Of a DNA stretch of 53,061 nt, positions 26,213 through 34,384 are shown in pieces (positions within the stretch are counted from its first letter, which is position 1; the number at the start of each line of letters is the position of its first letter). The stretch is taken from the NCBI GenBank assembly GCA_963624975.1, contig CAVFRF010000014.1:1-53061 (forward strand), written 5' to 3'. The stretch is from CAVLCC01 sp963624975. Its GTDB lineage: Bacteria; Actinomycetota; Coriobacteriia; Coriobacteriales; CADBOM01. Under the pieces are notes generated by a model. That model was not told where the DNA came from. It searched no databases and saw only the letters and a list, made by a program, of their open reading frames with translations. The position numbers and the translations under genes were made by a program.

Positions 26213-27532
26213 ATGGACAGGTTCTTCAAAATCACCGAGCGTGGAAGCTCGATAAGCACCGAGTTGATGGGCGGCCTCACCACCTTCCTGGCGATGGCGT
26301 ACATCATCGCGGTCAACCCGCCGATGATGGAGGCGGCCGGCATCCCGCTCACGGCGGGGCTTACCGCCACGTGCTTCGGCGCGGCGGCGATGTGCCTGCT
26401 CATGGGACTTATCGCCAACAGGCCGATCGCGCTGGCTTCGGGCATGGGCATCAACGCCATCGTGGCCTACACCCTGTGCGGCGCGCAGGTGGGCGTCGAC
26501 TGGCGCGTGGCGATGGGCGTGGTGTTTCTCGAGGGCATCGTGATCCTGCTGCTCGTGGTGTGCGGCCTGCGCAAGGCCGTGATGGATGCGATCCCCGCGA
26601 GCCTTCGCCATGCCATCTGCATCGGCATCGGCTTGTTCATAGCGTTCATCGGCTTTCAGGGTGGCGGCATGGTGGTGGCCAACGAGTCCACGCTGCTTTC
26701 GCTGGGCGACTTCTCGTCGCCGCAATGCCTGCTCTCGCTCATCTCCATCATCATCGCGGGCGTGCTCATGGCCATGAACGTCAAGTTCGCGCTCATCATC
26801 TCCATCGTGGCATCGGTGATCATCGGCATCCCCATGGGCGTGACCCCCATGCCCACCGACTGGAGCTTCGGCCTCGACTTCTCCGCCTTCGCGGCTCCCT
26901 TCCAGACCGACCCCAACACCTCCACCATGGCCATCGTCGAGGTGTTCACCACGCCCATGCTGCTGATGTTCGCGTTCACGCTGCTCATGAGCGACTTCTT
27001 CGACACCATGGGCGGCATCATCGCGATCGGGCGCGTGGGCGGATTTGCCGACGACGAAGGCAACGTGGCCGACACGCAGAAGATCCTCGTGGTGGACTCG
27101 CTCGCGGCAGCGGTCGGCGGCTTCGTGGGCGCAAGCTCCATCACCACGTTTGCCGAGTCGGTCGCGGGTGTCGCGCAGGGTGCGCGGACCGGACTCTCCA
27201 ACATCGTGGTGGCCGCACTGTTCATCGTGTTCTCGTTCTTCTCGCCGTTGGTGTCGATGGTCACCAGCTCCGCCACATGCGGCGCGCTCACCATGGTGGG
27301 CGTGATCATCGTGACCGACGTGGTGCACATCGACTGGACCCGAGTCGAAATCGCGCTGCCGGCGTTTCTCATCATCGCGTGCATCCCCTTCACCTACTCC
27401 ATCACCGACGGCATCGGCCTGGGCTTCATCTCCTACGTGATTCTCATGGTTGCAAGGGGCAAGATCCGCGAGGTCAAGCCGCTGATGTGGGTAGCCACCG
27501 CCGCCTTCCTGGTGATGTTCCTGCTGCTGTAG
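26213..27532 (+). CDS. NCS2-family (AzgA/PbuG-like) purine permease, copy 2
   Basis: 439 residues, same length as copy 1 and clearly paralogous. It shares FFKITERGSSISTELMGGLT, MGINAIVAYTLCG and SDFFDTMGGII but has several substitutions in pore helices (for example AMCLLMGLIANRP against IMCLLMGFIANRP). Transport substrate is inferred as purine base; the two copies may differ in specificity. ATG 26213 is chosen because GCGGAGGGG precedes it; the longer frame from 26129 lacks support. The duplicate arose in tandem with about 500 bp between the two. Confidence 0.92.
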   Translation: MDRFFKITERGSSISTELMGGLTTFLAMAYIIAVNPPMMEAAGIPLTAGLTATCFGAAAMCLLMGLIANRPIALASGMGINAIVAYTLCGAQVGVDWRVAMGVVFLEGIVILLLVVCGLRKAVMDAIPASLRHAICIGIGLFIAFIGFQGGGMVVANESTLLSLGDFSSPQCLLSLISIIIAGVLMAMNVKFALIISIVASVIIGIPMGVTPMPTDWSFGLDFSAFAAPFQTDPNTSTMAIVEVFTTPMLLMFAFTLLMSDFFDTMGGIIAIGRVGGFADDEGNVADTQKILVVDSLAAAVGGFVGASSITTFAESVAGVAQGARTGLSNIVVAALFIVFSFFSPLVSMVTSSATCGALTMVGVIIVTDVVHIDWTRVEIALPAFLIIACIPFTYSITDGIGLGFISYVILMVARGKIREVKPLMWVATAAFLVMFLLL

Positions 27533-27552
27533 CGCAGGTTGGCGGGCACCTG

Positions 27553-27843
27553 GCGCAAAAGTGAGTTTTTGCCTTGCCGCGCACGCGAAGGGGCCGATTC
27601 GTGCCATGAAATTGAGGTTCTGCCTGTTCGAGCATGCCGTCTCGTCTCATGTCGGGGTTCGACGACCCCAGTTAATGGACAAATGTCGCCAATCTCGCCC
27701 GATGTTGCGTGGCTCAACCGCAGTTCTTCTCTGTTGAAGCTTGCTCAGCATGCATATGGGCGTGCTTGAGAAGGCAAAAGCTCAATAACGCGGCACGAAA
27801 TAGCACTTTAGCGTGCGAGCTGAGGCAAAAACTCGTTTTTGCG
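27553..27843. mobile_element. ~290 bp palindromic intergenic element
   Basis: Arms GCGCAAAAGTGAGTTTTTGC (27553) and the inverse GCAAAAACTCGTTTTTGCGG (to about 27843) form inverted ends. In the centre is TTAATGGACAAATGTCGCC (near 27673), resembling the core of the elements at 13212 and 14790. Coding sequence is absent; the 27533-27904 gap is otherwise empty. Confidence 0.6.
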
Positions 27844-27844
27844 G

Positions 27845-27876
27845 CACATGTGCGATAATAAACCGCGTATGCGTTC
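27845..27876 (+). promoter_or_regulatory. shared upstream motif, copy 1
   Basis: CACATGTGCGATAATA at 27845, followed by a GCGTATGCGTTC end. It recurs in altered form at 28966-28998, ahead of the second zinc-ribbon gene. It contains a GCACATGTGC palindrome and an AT-rich GATAATA. Promoter plus operator is inferred. Confidence 0.5.
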
Positions 27877-27904
27877 AGTTGCACTCGAGGAGGTTCGCGC
27901 CTAG

Positions 27905-28957
27905 ATGAAATGTTCGAAATGCGGTCAGCTTTTGCAGGAAGGCGACATGTTCTGCACGGCCTGCGGAAGCCCTGTCGGAGCAGGCAACGCGACGCAAGCG
28001 GCTTCGGGGCCGGTGTGCCCGAAGTGCGGGGCGGCCGTCTTGCCCGACGACGTGTTCTGCACCAGCTGTGGTTCCCTGGTGGCATCGCAGCCTGCTGGCG
28101 AGACGCAGGTTCTGAGCGCTGGCGACACCATGGCTGGCGACGCGGCCACAGCTATGAAGACGCTCCAGCTCGACCCCGTGGCGGGCAGCGGCGCGATGCC
28201 CGCACAATACGCGAATCCCAACAGCACCGCGCAGATGCCCGTCGCGCAGCCCCAAGCGTACCCCGCACGGCCCGTGCAGAAGCAGGGCAAGCCCACCTCG
28301 TTCTGGATTGCCATCATCGTGGCGATAGTCGCCGTGCTCGTGATTGCCGGCCTCGTGCTCTACATCGTGAACCCGGGCGAGGTGTTCGGCTCGCGTGGCA
28401 GCTCCAAGACGGAAACGACCAGCTCGCAGACCACCGGGACGGACTCCGGCTCCTCCAGCTCGTCGAATACGAAGGAGAACTCGTCGAGCAGCTCTTCGTC
28501 GAGCAGCGTCAAGAACGACCCCAACTACTCCGACCTGGTGGATGCCTACAAGCAGCTTTCGAGCTACGACTCCAGCCTCGGCAATCTAGCGACCGACTTC
28601 AACAACAACTACCTTAGCGACTCGCTGTCTACGCGCCGCTCGGGGTACAACAATGCCGACAGCCTGCGCAGCAAGATCGAGACCTCCCAGTCGAGGCTCG
28701 AGTCGATGAGTGTGAAGTCGTCCAGCCCGCTCTACGACTGCTATACAGACATGCTGGAGTGCTACTCCGACTGCTACCACCGCGCCGACGACATCGCCGA
28801 TGCCTGGGACAGGAGCTACTCCAGCTCGGACCCCTCGGCCGACCAGGAGTACATCTTGGAGCCGATTGCCAGGAGCAAGGGGTCCGACAACCACAGCAAG
28901 TACAAGACCGACTTCGACTCGCGCTACCCCAATTGCAATCCCGCAAATGTGAAATAG
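27905..28957 (+). CDS. double zinc-ribbon membrane protein with serine-rich linker
   Basis: 350 residues. Two zinc ribbons at the start (KCSKCGQLLQEGDMFCTACG, then VCPKCGAAVLPDDVFCTSCG), each CxxC...CxxC. A Gln/Pro-rich segment leads to one transmembrane span (about residues 134-158: SFWIAIIVAIVAVLVIAGLV). After the span comes a long Ser/Thr/Gly tract, then a folded C-terminal ~150 residues with Tyr and paired Cys, probably outside the membrane. Similar architectures are common but uncharacterised; zinc ribbons may bind protein or nucleic acid. GAGGAGG gives a clear start. Confidence 0.82.
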   Translation: MKCSKCGQLLQEGDMFCTACGSPVGAGNATQAASGPVCPKCGAAVLPDDVFCTSCGSLVASQPAGETQVLSAGDTMAGDAATAMKTLQLDPVAGSGAMPAQYANPNSTAQMPVAQPQAYPARPVQKQGKPTSFWIAIIVAIVAVLVIAGLVLYIVNPGEVFGSRGSSKTETTSSQTTGTDSGSSSSSNTKENSSSSSSSSSVKNDPNYSDLVDAYKQLSSYDSSLGNLATDFNNNYLSDSLSTRRSGYNNADSLRSKIETSQSRLESMSVKSSSPLYDCYTDMLECYSDCYHRADDIADAWDRSYSSSDPSADQEYILEPIARSKGSDNHSKYKTDFDSRYPNCNPANVK

Positions 28958-28965
28958 CCCCAGCG

Positions 28966-28998
28966 CACATATGTGCGACAATGGGCGTGTATAGGTTC
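28966..28998 (+). promoter_or_regulatory. shared upstream motif, copy 2
   Basis: CACATATGTGCGACAATG, followed by GGCGTGTATAGGTTC, aligns to 27845-27876. A CGCACATATGTGCG palindrome is centred here. It lies about 70 bp before the zinc-ribbon gene at 29067. Confidence 0.5.
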
Positions 28999-29066
28999 TA
29001 TTTGCCGCTAAGGCCTGGCCGGCGAGCTGTCTGGACGGCGGCGTTTTGAAGGAGATGTTTTAGAGA

Positions 29067-29576
29067 ATGGGTTTTAAAGAATCGCTTTCCTCGGCTTGGG
29101 AGCGCGGCACCAGCTCCGTGGCTTCGTCGGGACGCAAGGTCCAGCTCAACATACAGCTCAACGACCTCGTCAAGCAGAGGCAGGATCTGGCGGCTCAGCT
29201 GGGCGCCAGCCTCTACGACGTGGTGAAGGATATGCCGGAGCTGCGCGAGGGACGCGAGGGGCTGCTGCAGGGCATCGCCGACGTGGACGCGAGGCGCGCC
29301 GAGCTGCAGGCTGAAATCGCCCAGATCGAGAGCGACCAGGAGGCTCAGCGCGCGGCCTACATGCAGTACACCTGCACGAGGTGCGGGGCCAACGTGCTGG
29401 CAAGCTCGCAGTTCTGCTCGGGTTGCGGCAAGCCCGTGTCCGAGATTCTGGCCGAGGTCGCGGCTCAGGGCCCGGCTCCCGCCGCTGCTCCCGCAGGACC
29501 CACGTGCCCGCAGTGCGGAGCTGCAGTGGTAGATGGCGACGCGTTCTGCATGAGCTGCGGCTGCAAGCTGCAGTAG
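29067..29576 (+). CDS. coiled-coil protein with C-terminal zinc ribbons
   Basis: 169 residues. Residues 20-95 form one long amphipathic coiled coil (LNDLVKQRQDLAAQLGASLY, then ELQAEIAQIESDQEAQRAAY). Two zinc ribbons follow: YTCTRCGANVLASSQFCSGC and TCPQCGAAVVDGDAFCMSCG. No membrane span. It may pair with the preceding zinc-ribbon membrane protein, with which it shares an upstream motif and ribbon design; that is inference. Function not known to me. Confidence 0.8.
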   Translation: MGFKESLSSAWERGTSSVASSGRKVQLNIQLNDLVKQRQDLAAQLGASLYDVVKDMPELREGREGLLQGIADVDARRAELQAEIAQIESDQEAQRAAYMQYTCTRCGANVLASSQFCSGCGKPVSEILAEVAAQGPAPAAAPAGPTCPQCGAAVVDGDAFCMSCGCKLQ

Positions 29577-29616
29577 AGGGCGCAACTACACGACAACATA
29601 GCTAGGAGTTTTTGAG

Positions 29617-31323
29617 GTGGATATTCAGCAGGCGTACAGGCGTTGGCTCGACAGCGTCGACGAATCCGACAGACACGCCCTCGAGCGAGTCGCCGAAGAC
29701 CCGGCAGCCATCGAGGACGCGTTCTACCGCGATCTTTCGTTCGGCACGGCGGGTCTGCGTGGCGTAATCGGCATGGGCACCAACCGCATGAACGTGTACA
29801 CCGTGGCACGCGCCACGCAGGGGCTGGCCACCTATCTCAACGCCAACTTCGACAAGCCCTCGGTGGCCATCTGCCGCGACAGCCGCAACATGGGAGAGGC
29901 TTTCATGCAAACGGCGGCCGGGGTGCTCGCGGCCAACGGCATCAGGGCCTGCCTCTACCCGCGCATCGAACCCACGCCGGCGCTGTCGTTCGCGGTGCGC
30001 GACCTGGGGTGCGCGGCCGGCATCAACATCACGGCCAGCCACAACCCGGCAGAGTACAACGGCTACAAGGTCTACGGAGCCGACGGCTGCCAGATCACCT
30101 CCGAGGCTGCCCGCGACATCCAGGCGGCGATCGACGGCTGCGACACCTTCGACGGCGTGCACAAGATGCCCTTCGACGAGGCGCTGGCGGCGGGACTGGC
30201 CCAGTGGATCGGCGAGGACACCCTCGACGGGTTCCTCGAGGCCGTGCACGCTCAGTCGCTGGATAGCGAGGGCGGCGAGCTTTCCGTCGTGTACACCCCG
30301 CTCAACGGCACGGGCCTGGAGTGCGTGACCCGCATCCTCAAGACCATCGGCGTGCACGACGTGACGGTGGTGCCCGAGCAGGCCGACCCCGACGGCAACT
30401 TCCCCACCTGCCCGTACCCCAACCCCGAGATGCGAGAGGCGCTGGAGAAGGGGCTCGAGCTTTGCGGCAGCGTGCATCCCGACCTGCTGCTGGCCACCGA
30501 CCCCGATGCCGACAGGGTGGGCATCGCGGTGCCGCACGATGGCGACTACGTGCTGCTCACCGGCAACGAGGTGGGCGTGCTGCTGCTGGACTTCGCGTGC
30601 CGCATGAGGCGCGTGCGGGGAGAAGACCTCGCCAGCAAGGTGGCCGTGACCACGATCGTGTCGTCCACCATGGTGGACGCGCTGGCCCGCGAGCTGGGCT
30701 TCGAGCTACGCCGCACGCTCACCGGCTTCAAGTACATCGGCGAGCAGATCGCACTGCTGGAGAGCGCGGGCGAGGCGGACCGCTACATCTTCGGGTTCGA
30801 GGAGAGCTACGGCTACCTTGCGGGCTCGCACGTGCGCGACAAGGATGCCGTGGTGGCCAGCATGCTCATCTGCCAGATGGCGCGCTGGCACAGGGCGCAG
30901 GGACGCGACCTCGTGGACGCGATGGAGAGCCTGTACCAGCACTACGGATACTATGTGAACAAGACCATCAGCCGCTCTTACCCGGGTGCGGAGGGCGCGC
31001 AGAAGATGCAGCAGATCACATCGGGGCTGCGCTCGCAGGCACCGGCTACGGTGGCTGGCATGAGTGTGGAGCGCGTGGTGGACTATTCGAGCCAGGTGGA
31101 GATGCCGGTTGTCGGAGGCGCGGCAGGCGCGGGCGAGCGACAGACGCTGCCGGCGGCCGACGTGATCGAGTTCCAGCTCGCGGGCGGCAACAAGCTCATC
31201 GTGCGCCCCAGCGGCACCGAGCCCAAGATCAAGGCCTACCTGTTTGCAAAGGGCGCGACACGCGCCGAATCCGAGCAGGTGCTGGCACAGCTTGAGCAGG
31301 CTGCAGGCGAGATTCTGGGATAG
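29617..31323 (+). CDS. phosphoglucomutase/phosphomannomutase family protein
   Basis: 568 residues, the length of the PgcA-type alpha-D-phosphohexomutases. The active-site phosphoserine is Ser141 in NITASHNPAEYNGYK; the metal loop DPDADRVGIAV is intact, as is the sugar loop FGFEESYGYL. The phosphate-contact GGNKLIVRPSGTEPKIKAYL lies at the C-terminus. It interconverts hexose 1- and 6-phosphates in glycan or glycogen metabolism. The exact sugar is inferred. It begins at a GTG, with TAGGAG 8 nt upstream. It appears monocistronic. Confidence 0.92.
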   Translation: MDIQQAYRRWLDSVDESDRHALERVAEDPAAIEDAFYRDLSFGTAGLRGVIGMGTNRMNVYTVARATQGLATYLNANFDKPSVAICRDSRNMGEAFMQTAAGVLAANGIRACLYPRIEPTPALSFAVRDLGCAAGINITASHNPAEYNGYKVYGADGCQITSEAARDIQAAIDGCDTFDGVHKMPFDEALAAGLAQWIGEDTLDGFLEAVHAQSLDSEGGELSVVYTPLNGTGLECVTRILKTIGVHDVTVVPEQADPDGNFPTCPYPNPEMREALEKGLELCGSVHPDLLLATDPDADRVGIAVPHDGDYVLLTGNEVGVLLLDFACRMRRVRGEDLASKVAVTTIVSSTMVDALARELGFELRRTLTGFKYIGEQIALLESAGEADRYIFGFEESYGYLAGSHVRDKDAVVASMLICQMARWHRAQGRDLVDAMESLYQHYGYYVNKTISRSYPGAEGAQKMQQITSGLRSQAPATVAGMSVERVVDYSSQVEMPVVGGAAGAGERQTLPAADVIEFQLAGGNKLIVRPSGTEPKIKAYLFAKGATRAESEQVLAQLEQAAGEILG

Positions 31324-31379
31324 CGAGCCGTCGCAGCGTCACCGCAGCGTCGCCGCTGCAACCCTGAGCACAAAGGCGC

Positions 31380-31414
31380 AAAAAACGAGCCGCCGGATCT
31401 GCTCCGACGGCCCG
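31380..31414 (-). terminator. intrinsic terminator of tRNA-Pro
   Basis: Read on the minus strand: GGGCCGTCGGA, 5 nt loop, TCCGGCGGCTC (11 bp with G-U pairs), then GTTTTTT. It lies just past the tRNA 3' end. Little T-tract exists for the plus direction. Confidence 0.85.
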
Positions 31415-31427
31415 TCCTGGTTTCAAA

Positions 31428-31504
<77 letters not shown>

Positions 31505-31532
31505 TTTTGGAAGTTCTTTCGAACAAGAAAGC

Positions 31533-31561
31533 ATTCTATATCTCAAAACGGCATTGCACAA
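31533..31561 (-). promoter_or_regulatory. promoter of tRNA-Pro
   Basis: On the minus strand: TTGTGC (31561-31556), a 17 bp spacer, TAGAAT (31538-31533). Transcription would start near 31526, about 22 nt before the tRNA. Confidence 0.65.
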
Positions 31562-31747
31562 GAAGTGTTTTGCGGCAGCGGCTTCATGCGGCGTCGAAGG
31601 GCAACGGACGAGCTGCAACGCGGACTCTGGCTGCAACATTCTCCGCGCACATGTGGGCAGAAACCTTACACATCTGCAAATTTGTCGTTTAGACGACATG
31701 AGCAGCGGATTTGTACACCGCAGCACTGTGTCGGCAACGTATTCTAG

Positions 31748-31794
31748 CTACCGTTTGGAACTCAAGCGGTAGATTTACCCGACCGAACGGTAAA
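31748..31794 (+). promoter_or_regulatory. tandem palindromes upstream of radical SAM gene
   Basis: CTACCGTTTG/CAAGCGGTAG (31748-31772, one mismatch) is followed by TTTACC/GGTAAA (31774-31794) enclosing ACCGAACGGT. Two symmetric sites side by side look like operators for a TetR-like dimer; no regulator gene is adjacent. The 31562-32021 gap is otherwise without a gene. Confidence 0.5.
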
Positions 31795-32021
31795 ATGTGG
31801 AGCAAGTATTTTTTGCTGCCCTTGCCGGTCGATAGCTTTGGGGCATGCCGTGCAAGCGCAGCGGAACTACAGCTAGACAGCACGATTTCAACGCGTATCA
31901 TTGTGCAAGTGGCTCATATGCGCTTTAGCGCTTCAGGGAGATGCGAACTCGAGCTGGTTCGCAGAAGACCATGGCCTCACGAAACCCGAGGCCCTGGAAG
32001 AAGAAAAGGAGAGGCTCCAAA

Positions 32022-33431
32022 ATGGCAGGAATGGTAACTGGCGTTAAGGCCTACGCCGTCAAGAAGGTACTGAGCTACCTCAACGAGAATCCCGAGAAGG
32101 GCTTCGACAAGATCATGAAGCTGGTGGGCATGATGGACGACACCGACTTCTTCAAGGGTCAGCGCGACGTGATCAACGAGGTGCTTTCCAACCCCGATAG
32201 CAACTGGTACAAGCTGATCATGAGCCTGTGGGACGACGTAGATCCCAACATCCGCGCGGCCCTGTTCGAGAAGTTCATCGTCAACGCCACCATCTTCGGC
32301 TCGCAGAAGCAGGAGGAGACCAAGGCCAAGTACAACGTGAACGTGCCGTGGGCCATCCTCATGGACCCCACCACCGCATGCAACCTGCACTGCACCGGCT
32401 GCTGGGCCGCTGAGTACGGCAACCAGCAGAGCCTGTCGTACGACGACCTCGACAGCATCATCATGCAGGCCAAGGACATGGGCACCCACATGTTCATCTA
32501 CACCGGCGGCGAGCCTCTGGTGCGCAAGAAGGACATCATCAAGCTGTGCGAGAAGCACGACGACTGCGAGTTCCTCGCATTCACCAACGCCACGCTGATC
32601 GACGACGACTTCGCCAAGGAAATGGTGCGCGTGGGCAACTTCATCCCCGCCATCTCGATCGAGGGCTCGGAGGAGACCACCGACGCGCGCCGCGGCGAGG
32701 GCACCTACGGCAAGATCATGAAGGCCATGGAGATCCTGCGCGAGAACAAGTGCCTCTTCGGCGCATCGTGCTGCTACACCTCGCAGAACGCCGAGGTCAT
32801 CGGCAGCGAGGAGTACTTCGACTTCCTGATCGACAAAGGCTGCAAGTTCGCCTGGTTCTTCACCTACATGCCCGTGGGCGTGGGCGCTCCCACCGACCTG
32901 ATCGCAACTGCCGAGCAGCGCAAGTACATGTACGACCAGATTCGCTACTTCCGCACCTGCAAGCCGCTGTTTACCATGGACTTCTGGAACGACGGCGAAT
33001 TCGTGGACGGCTGCATCGCCGGCGGACGCTACTACCTGCACATCAACGCACACGGCGACATCGAGCCCTGCGCGTTCATCCACTACTCCGACACCAACAT
33101 TCACGAGAACACGCTGCTCGAGGCCTATCAGAACCCGCTGTTCCAGGCCTACAAGAAGAACCAGCCCTTCGGCGAGAACATGCTGCGTCCCTGCCCGCTG
33201 CTCGACCACAAGGACAGGCTGGCCGACATGGTGCACGAGTCGGGCGCCCACTCGACCGACCTCACCGTGCCCGAAGACGTGGACAGCCTGTGCGCCAAGT
33301 GCCACGCTGCTGCCGACGCATGGGAGCCTGTGGCAGACGACCTGTGGGCCAACGGCCACTGGATCGTGTCCAAGCGCCGCAAGCAGAACGCTTCGAAGGT
33401 CTACTCCGATCCCAACGAGAAGGGCGAGTAG
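32022..33431 (+). CDS. radical SAM protein with SPASM-like cysteine cluster
   Basis: 469 residues. The radical SAM CxxxCxxC is at Cys120, Cys124, Cys127 (ACNLHCTGCWA), followed by FIYTGGEPL, the glycine-rich SAM-binding motif. The N-terminal ~100 residues are a helical region, and the C-terminal part has more cysteines (EPCAFIHYSD, LRPCPLLDHKD, DSLCAKCHAAA) that can hold an auxiliary 4Fe-4S cluster as in SPASM/Twitch enzymes. Such proteins modify peptides or make cofactors, or act as anaerobic-metabolism enzymes. No peptide substrate gene is next to it. ATG 32022 with AAAGGAGAGG upstream is chosen; an upstream frame from 31941 has no site. Confidence 0.88.
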   Translation: MAGMVTGVKAYAVKKVLSYLNENPEKGFDKIMKLVGMMDDTDFFKGQRDVINEVLSNPDSNWYKLIMSLWDDVDPNIRAALFEKFIVNATIFGSQKQEETKAKYNVNVPWAILMDPTTACNLHCTGCWAAEYGNQQSLSYDDLDSIIMQAKDMGTHMFIYTGGEPLVRKKDIIKLCEKHDDCEFLAFTNATLIDDDFAKEMVRVGNFIPAISIEGSEETTDARRGEGTYGKIMKAMEILRENKCLFGASCCYTSQNAEVIGSEEYFDFLIDKGCKFAWFFTYMPVGVGAPTDLIATAEQRKYMYDQIRYFRTCKPLFTMDFWNDGEFVDGCIAGGRYYLHINAHGDIEPCAFIHYSDTNIHENTLLEAYQNPLFQAYKKNQPFGENMLRPCPLLDHKDRLADMVHESGAHSTDLTVPEDVDSLCAKCHAAADAWEPVADDLWANGHWIVSKRRKQNASKVYSDPNEKGE

Positions 33432-33520
33432 GAGAGCTGGCGCGAGCGCTAGGAACGCGAGCGTAGCGACGGCTTGAGCGAGGCTCGAATCGAGATCTTG
33501 CCAGCAAGATGCATTACATG

Positions 33521-33560
33521 GGAGACCCGGCTCCGCTGGAGTGGGTCTCCTTCGTTTTTT
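33521..33560 (+). terminator. intrinsic terminator of the radical SAM gene
   Basis: GGAGACCC (33521-33528) with GGGTCTCC (33543-33550), an inner CTCC/GGAG pair, and TTTTTT at 33555-33560. Confidence 0.9.
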
Positions 33561-33654
33561 GGGCCTTGTCGGCAGAAGCGTAGCGCGTTGTTCCTACCCT
33601 GCGTGCTACGATGAAAAACCTATGGATAGCAAGGCTTTGAGAGAGGAGGGCACG

Positions 33655-34380
33655 ATGGCCAACGCGGATGCCGCGCAACAGAGGCGGCCGCGCAGAACGG
33701 GCGAAGACCGCATCTTCACCGTGCCCAACCTGCTCTCGCTCATAAGGCTGCTGCTCATTCCCGTGTTCTTCGTGCTCTACGTGTTTGCCGGCCAGCCCGT
33801 CGCGGGCATGGTGGTGTTTGCCGTGGCCGCCTCGACCGACTGGATCGACGGCAAGGTCGCGCGCGCCACGGGCGCGGTTACCAAGCTGGGGCGCGTGCTC
33901 GACCCGTTCGTGGACAGGCTGCTGCTCATCTTCGGCGTGATCGCGGTGTTTCTCACCGGCAGGCTCCCGCTGTGGATCATGGTGCTGCTCTTCGCCCGCG
34001 ACATCATCCTGGGCATTCTCACCCTCAGCATGAAGAAGAAGACCGGCAACGACCTCACCGTGTCGTATGTGGGCAAGTTCGCCACCGCGTTCATGATGGT
34101 GGCGTTTTGCATGCTCATGCTCAACTGGCCCGTTGCGGGCGGGCTGGGGCTGTTCGAGATCGGATGGCTGCCCGGGTTCGGCGCAGGGGAGTTTTGCGTG
34201 GGAATCTTCGTGGCCTACGTGGGCGTGGTGCTGCAGTGGATAACCGCGGGCATCTACCTGTATCGCGGCATCCGGTATGGCACGACGGCTCCGCGCGCGG
34301 TGCGCGAGGCGGCTGCGGGCGCGAGTGCGGGCGCGAGTGCGGGCGCGGGCGGCGCGGCATCTGGCGAGGCGGTGGAGTAG
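33655..34380 (+). CDS. CDP-alcohol phosphatidyltransferase (PgsA-like)
   Basis: 241 residues, a polytopic membrane enzyme. The signature DWIDGKVARATGAVTKLGRV, followed by LDPFVDR, is the D-x2-DG-x2-AR...G...D...D motif of the family. It transfers phosphatidyl from CDP-diacylglycerol to an alcohol such as glycerol-3-phosphate (PgsA) or inositol; I cannot tell which. A 30-residue Ala/Gly/Ser tail ends the protein. ATG 33655 is preferred because GAGAGGAGGG lies before it; ATG 33622 would add 11 residues. It ends 4 bp before the VanW-family gene, so the pair is likely one operon. Confidence 0.88.
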   Translation: MANADAAQQRRPRRTGEDRIFTVPNLLSLIRLLLIPVFFVLYVFAGQPVAGMVVFAVAASTDWIDGKVARATGAVTKLGRVLDPFVDRLLLIFGVIAVFLTGRLPLWIMVLLFARDIILGILTLSMKKKTGNDLTVSYVGKFATAFMMVAFCMLMLNWPVAGGLGLFEIGWLPGFGAGEFCVGIFVAYVGVVLQWITAGIYLYRGIRYGTTAPRAVREAAAGASAGASAGAGGAASGEAVE

Positions 34381-34384
34381 CGCC

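Noticed and set aside
24277..27607. Long minus-strand frames opposite both NCS2 permease genes, very rich in His, Asp and Glu
   Set aside because: Composition is the mirror of hydrophobic membrane codons; both copies show the same artefact.
31505..31740. A further copy of the 285 bp element (TGCAAATTTGTCG near 31677)
   Set aside because: Only about 13 bp match; no inverted ends or core were found.
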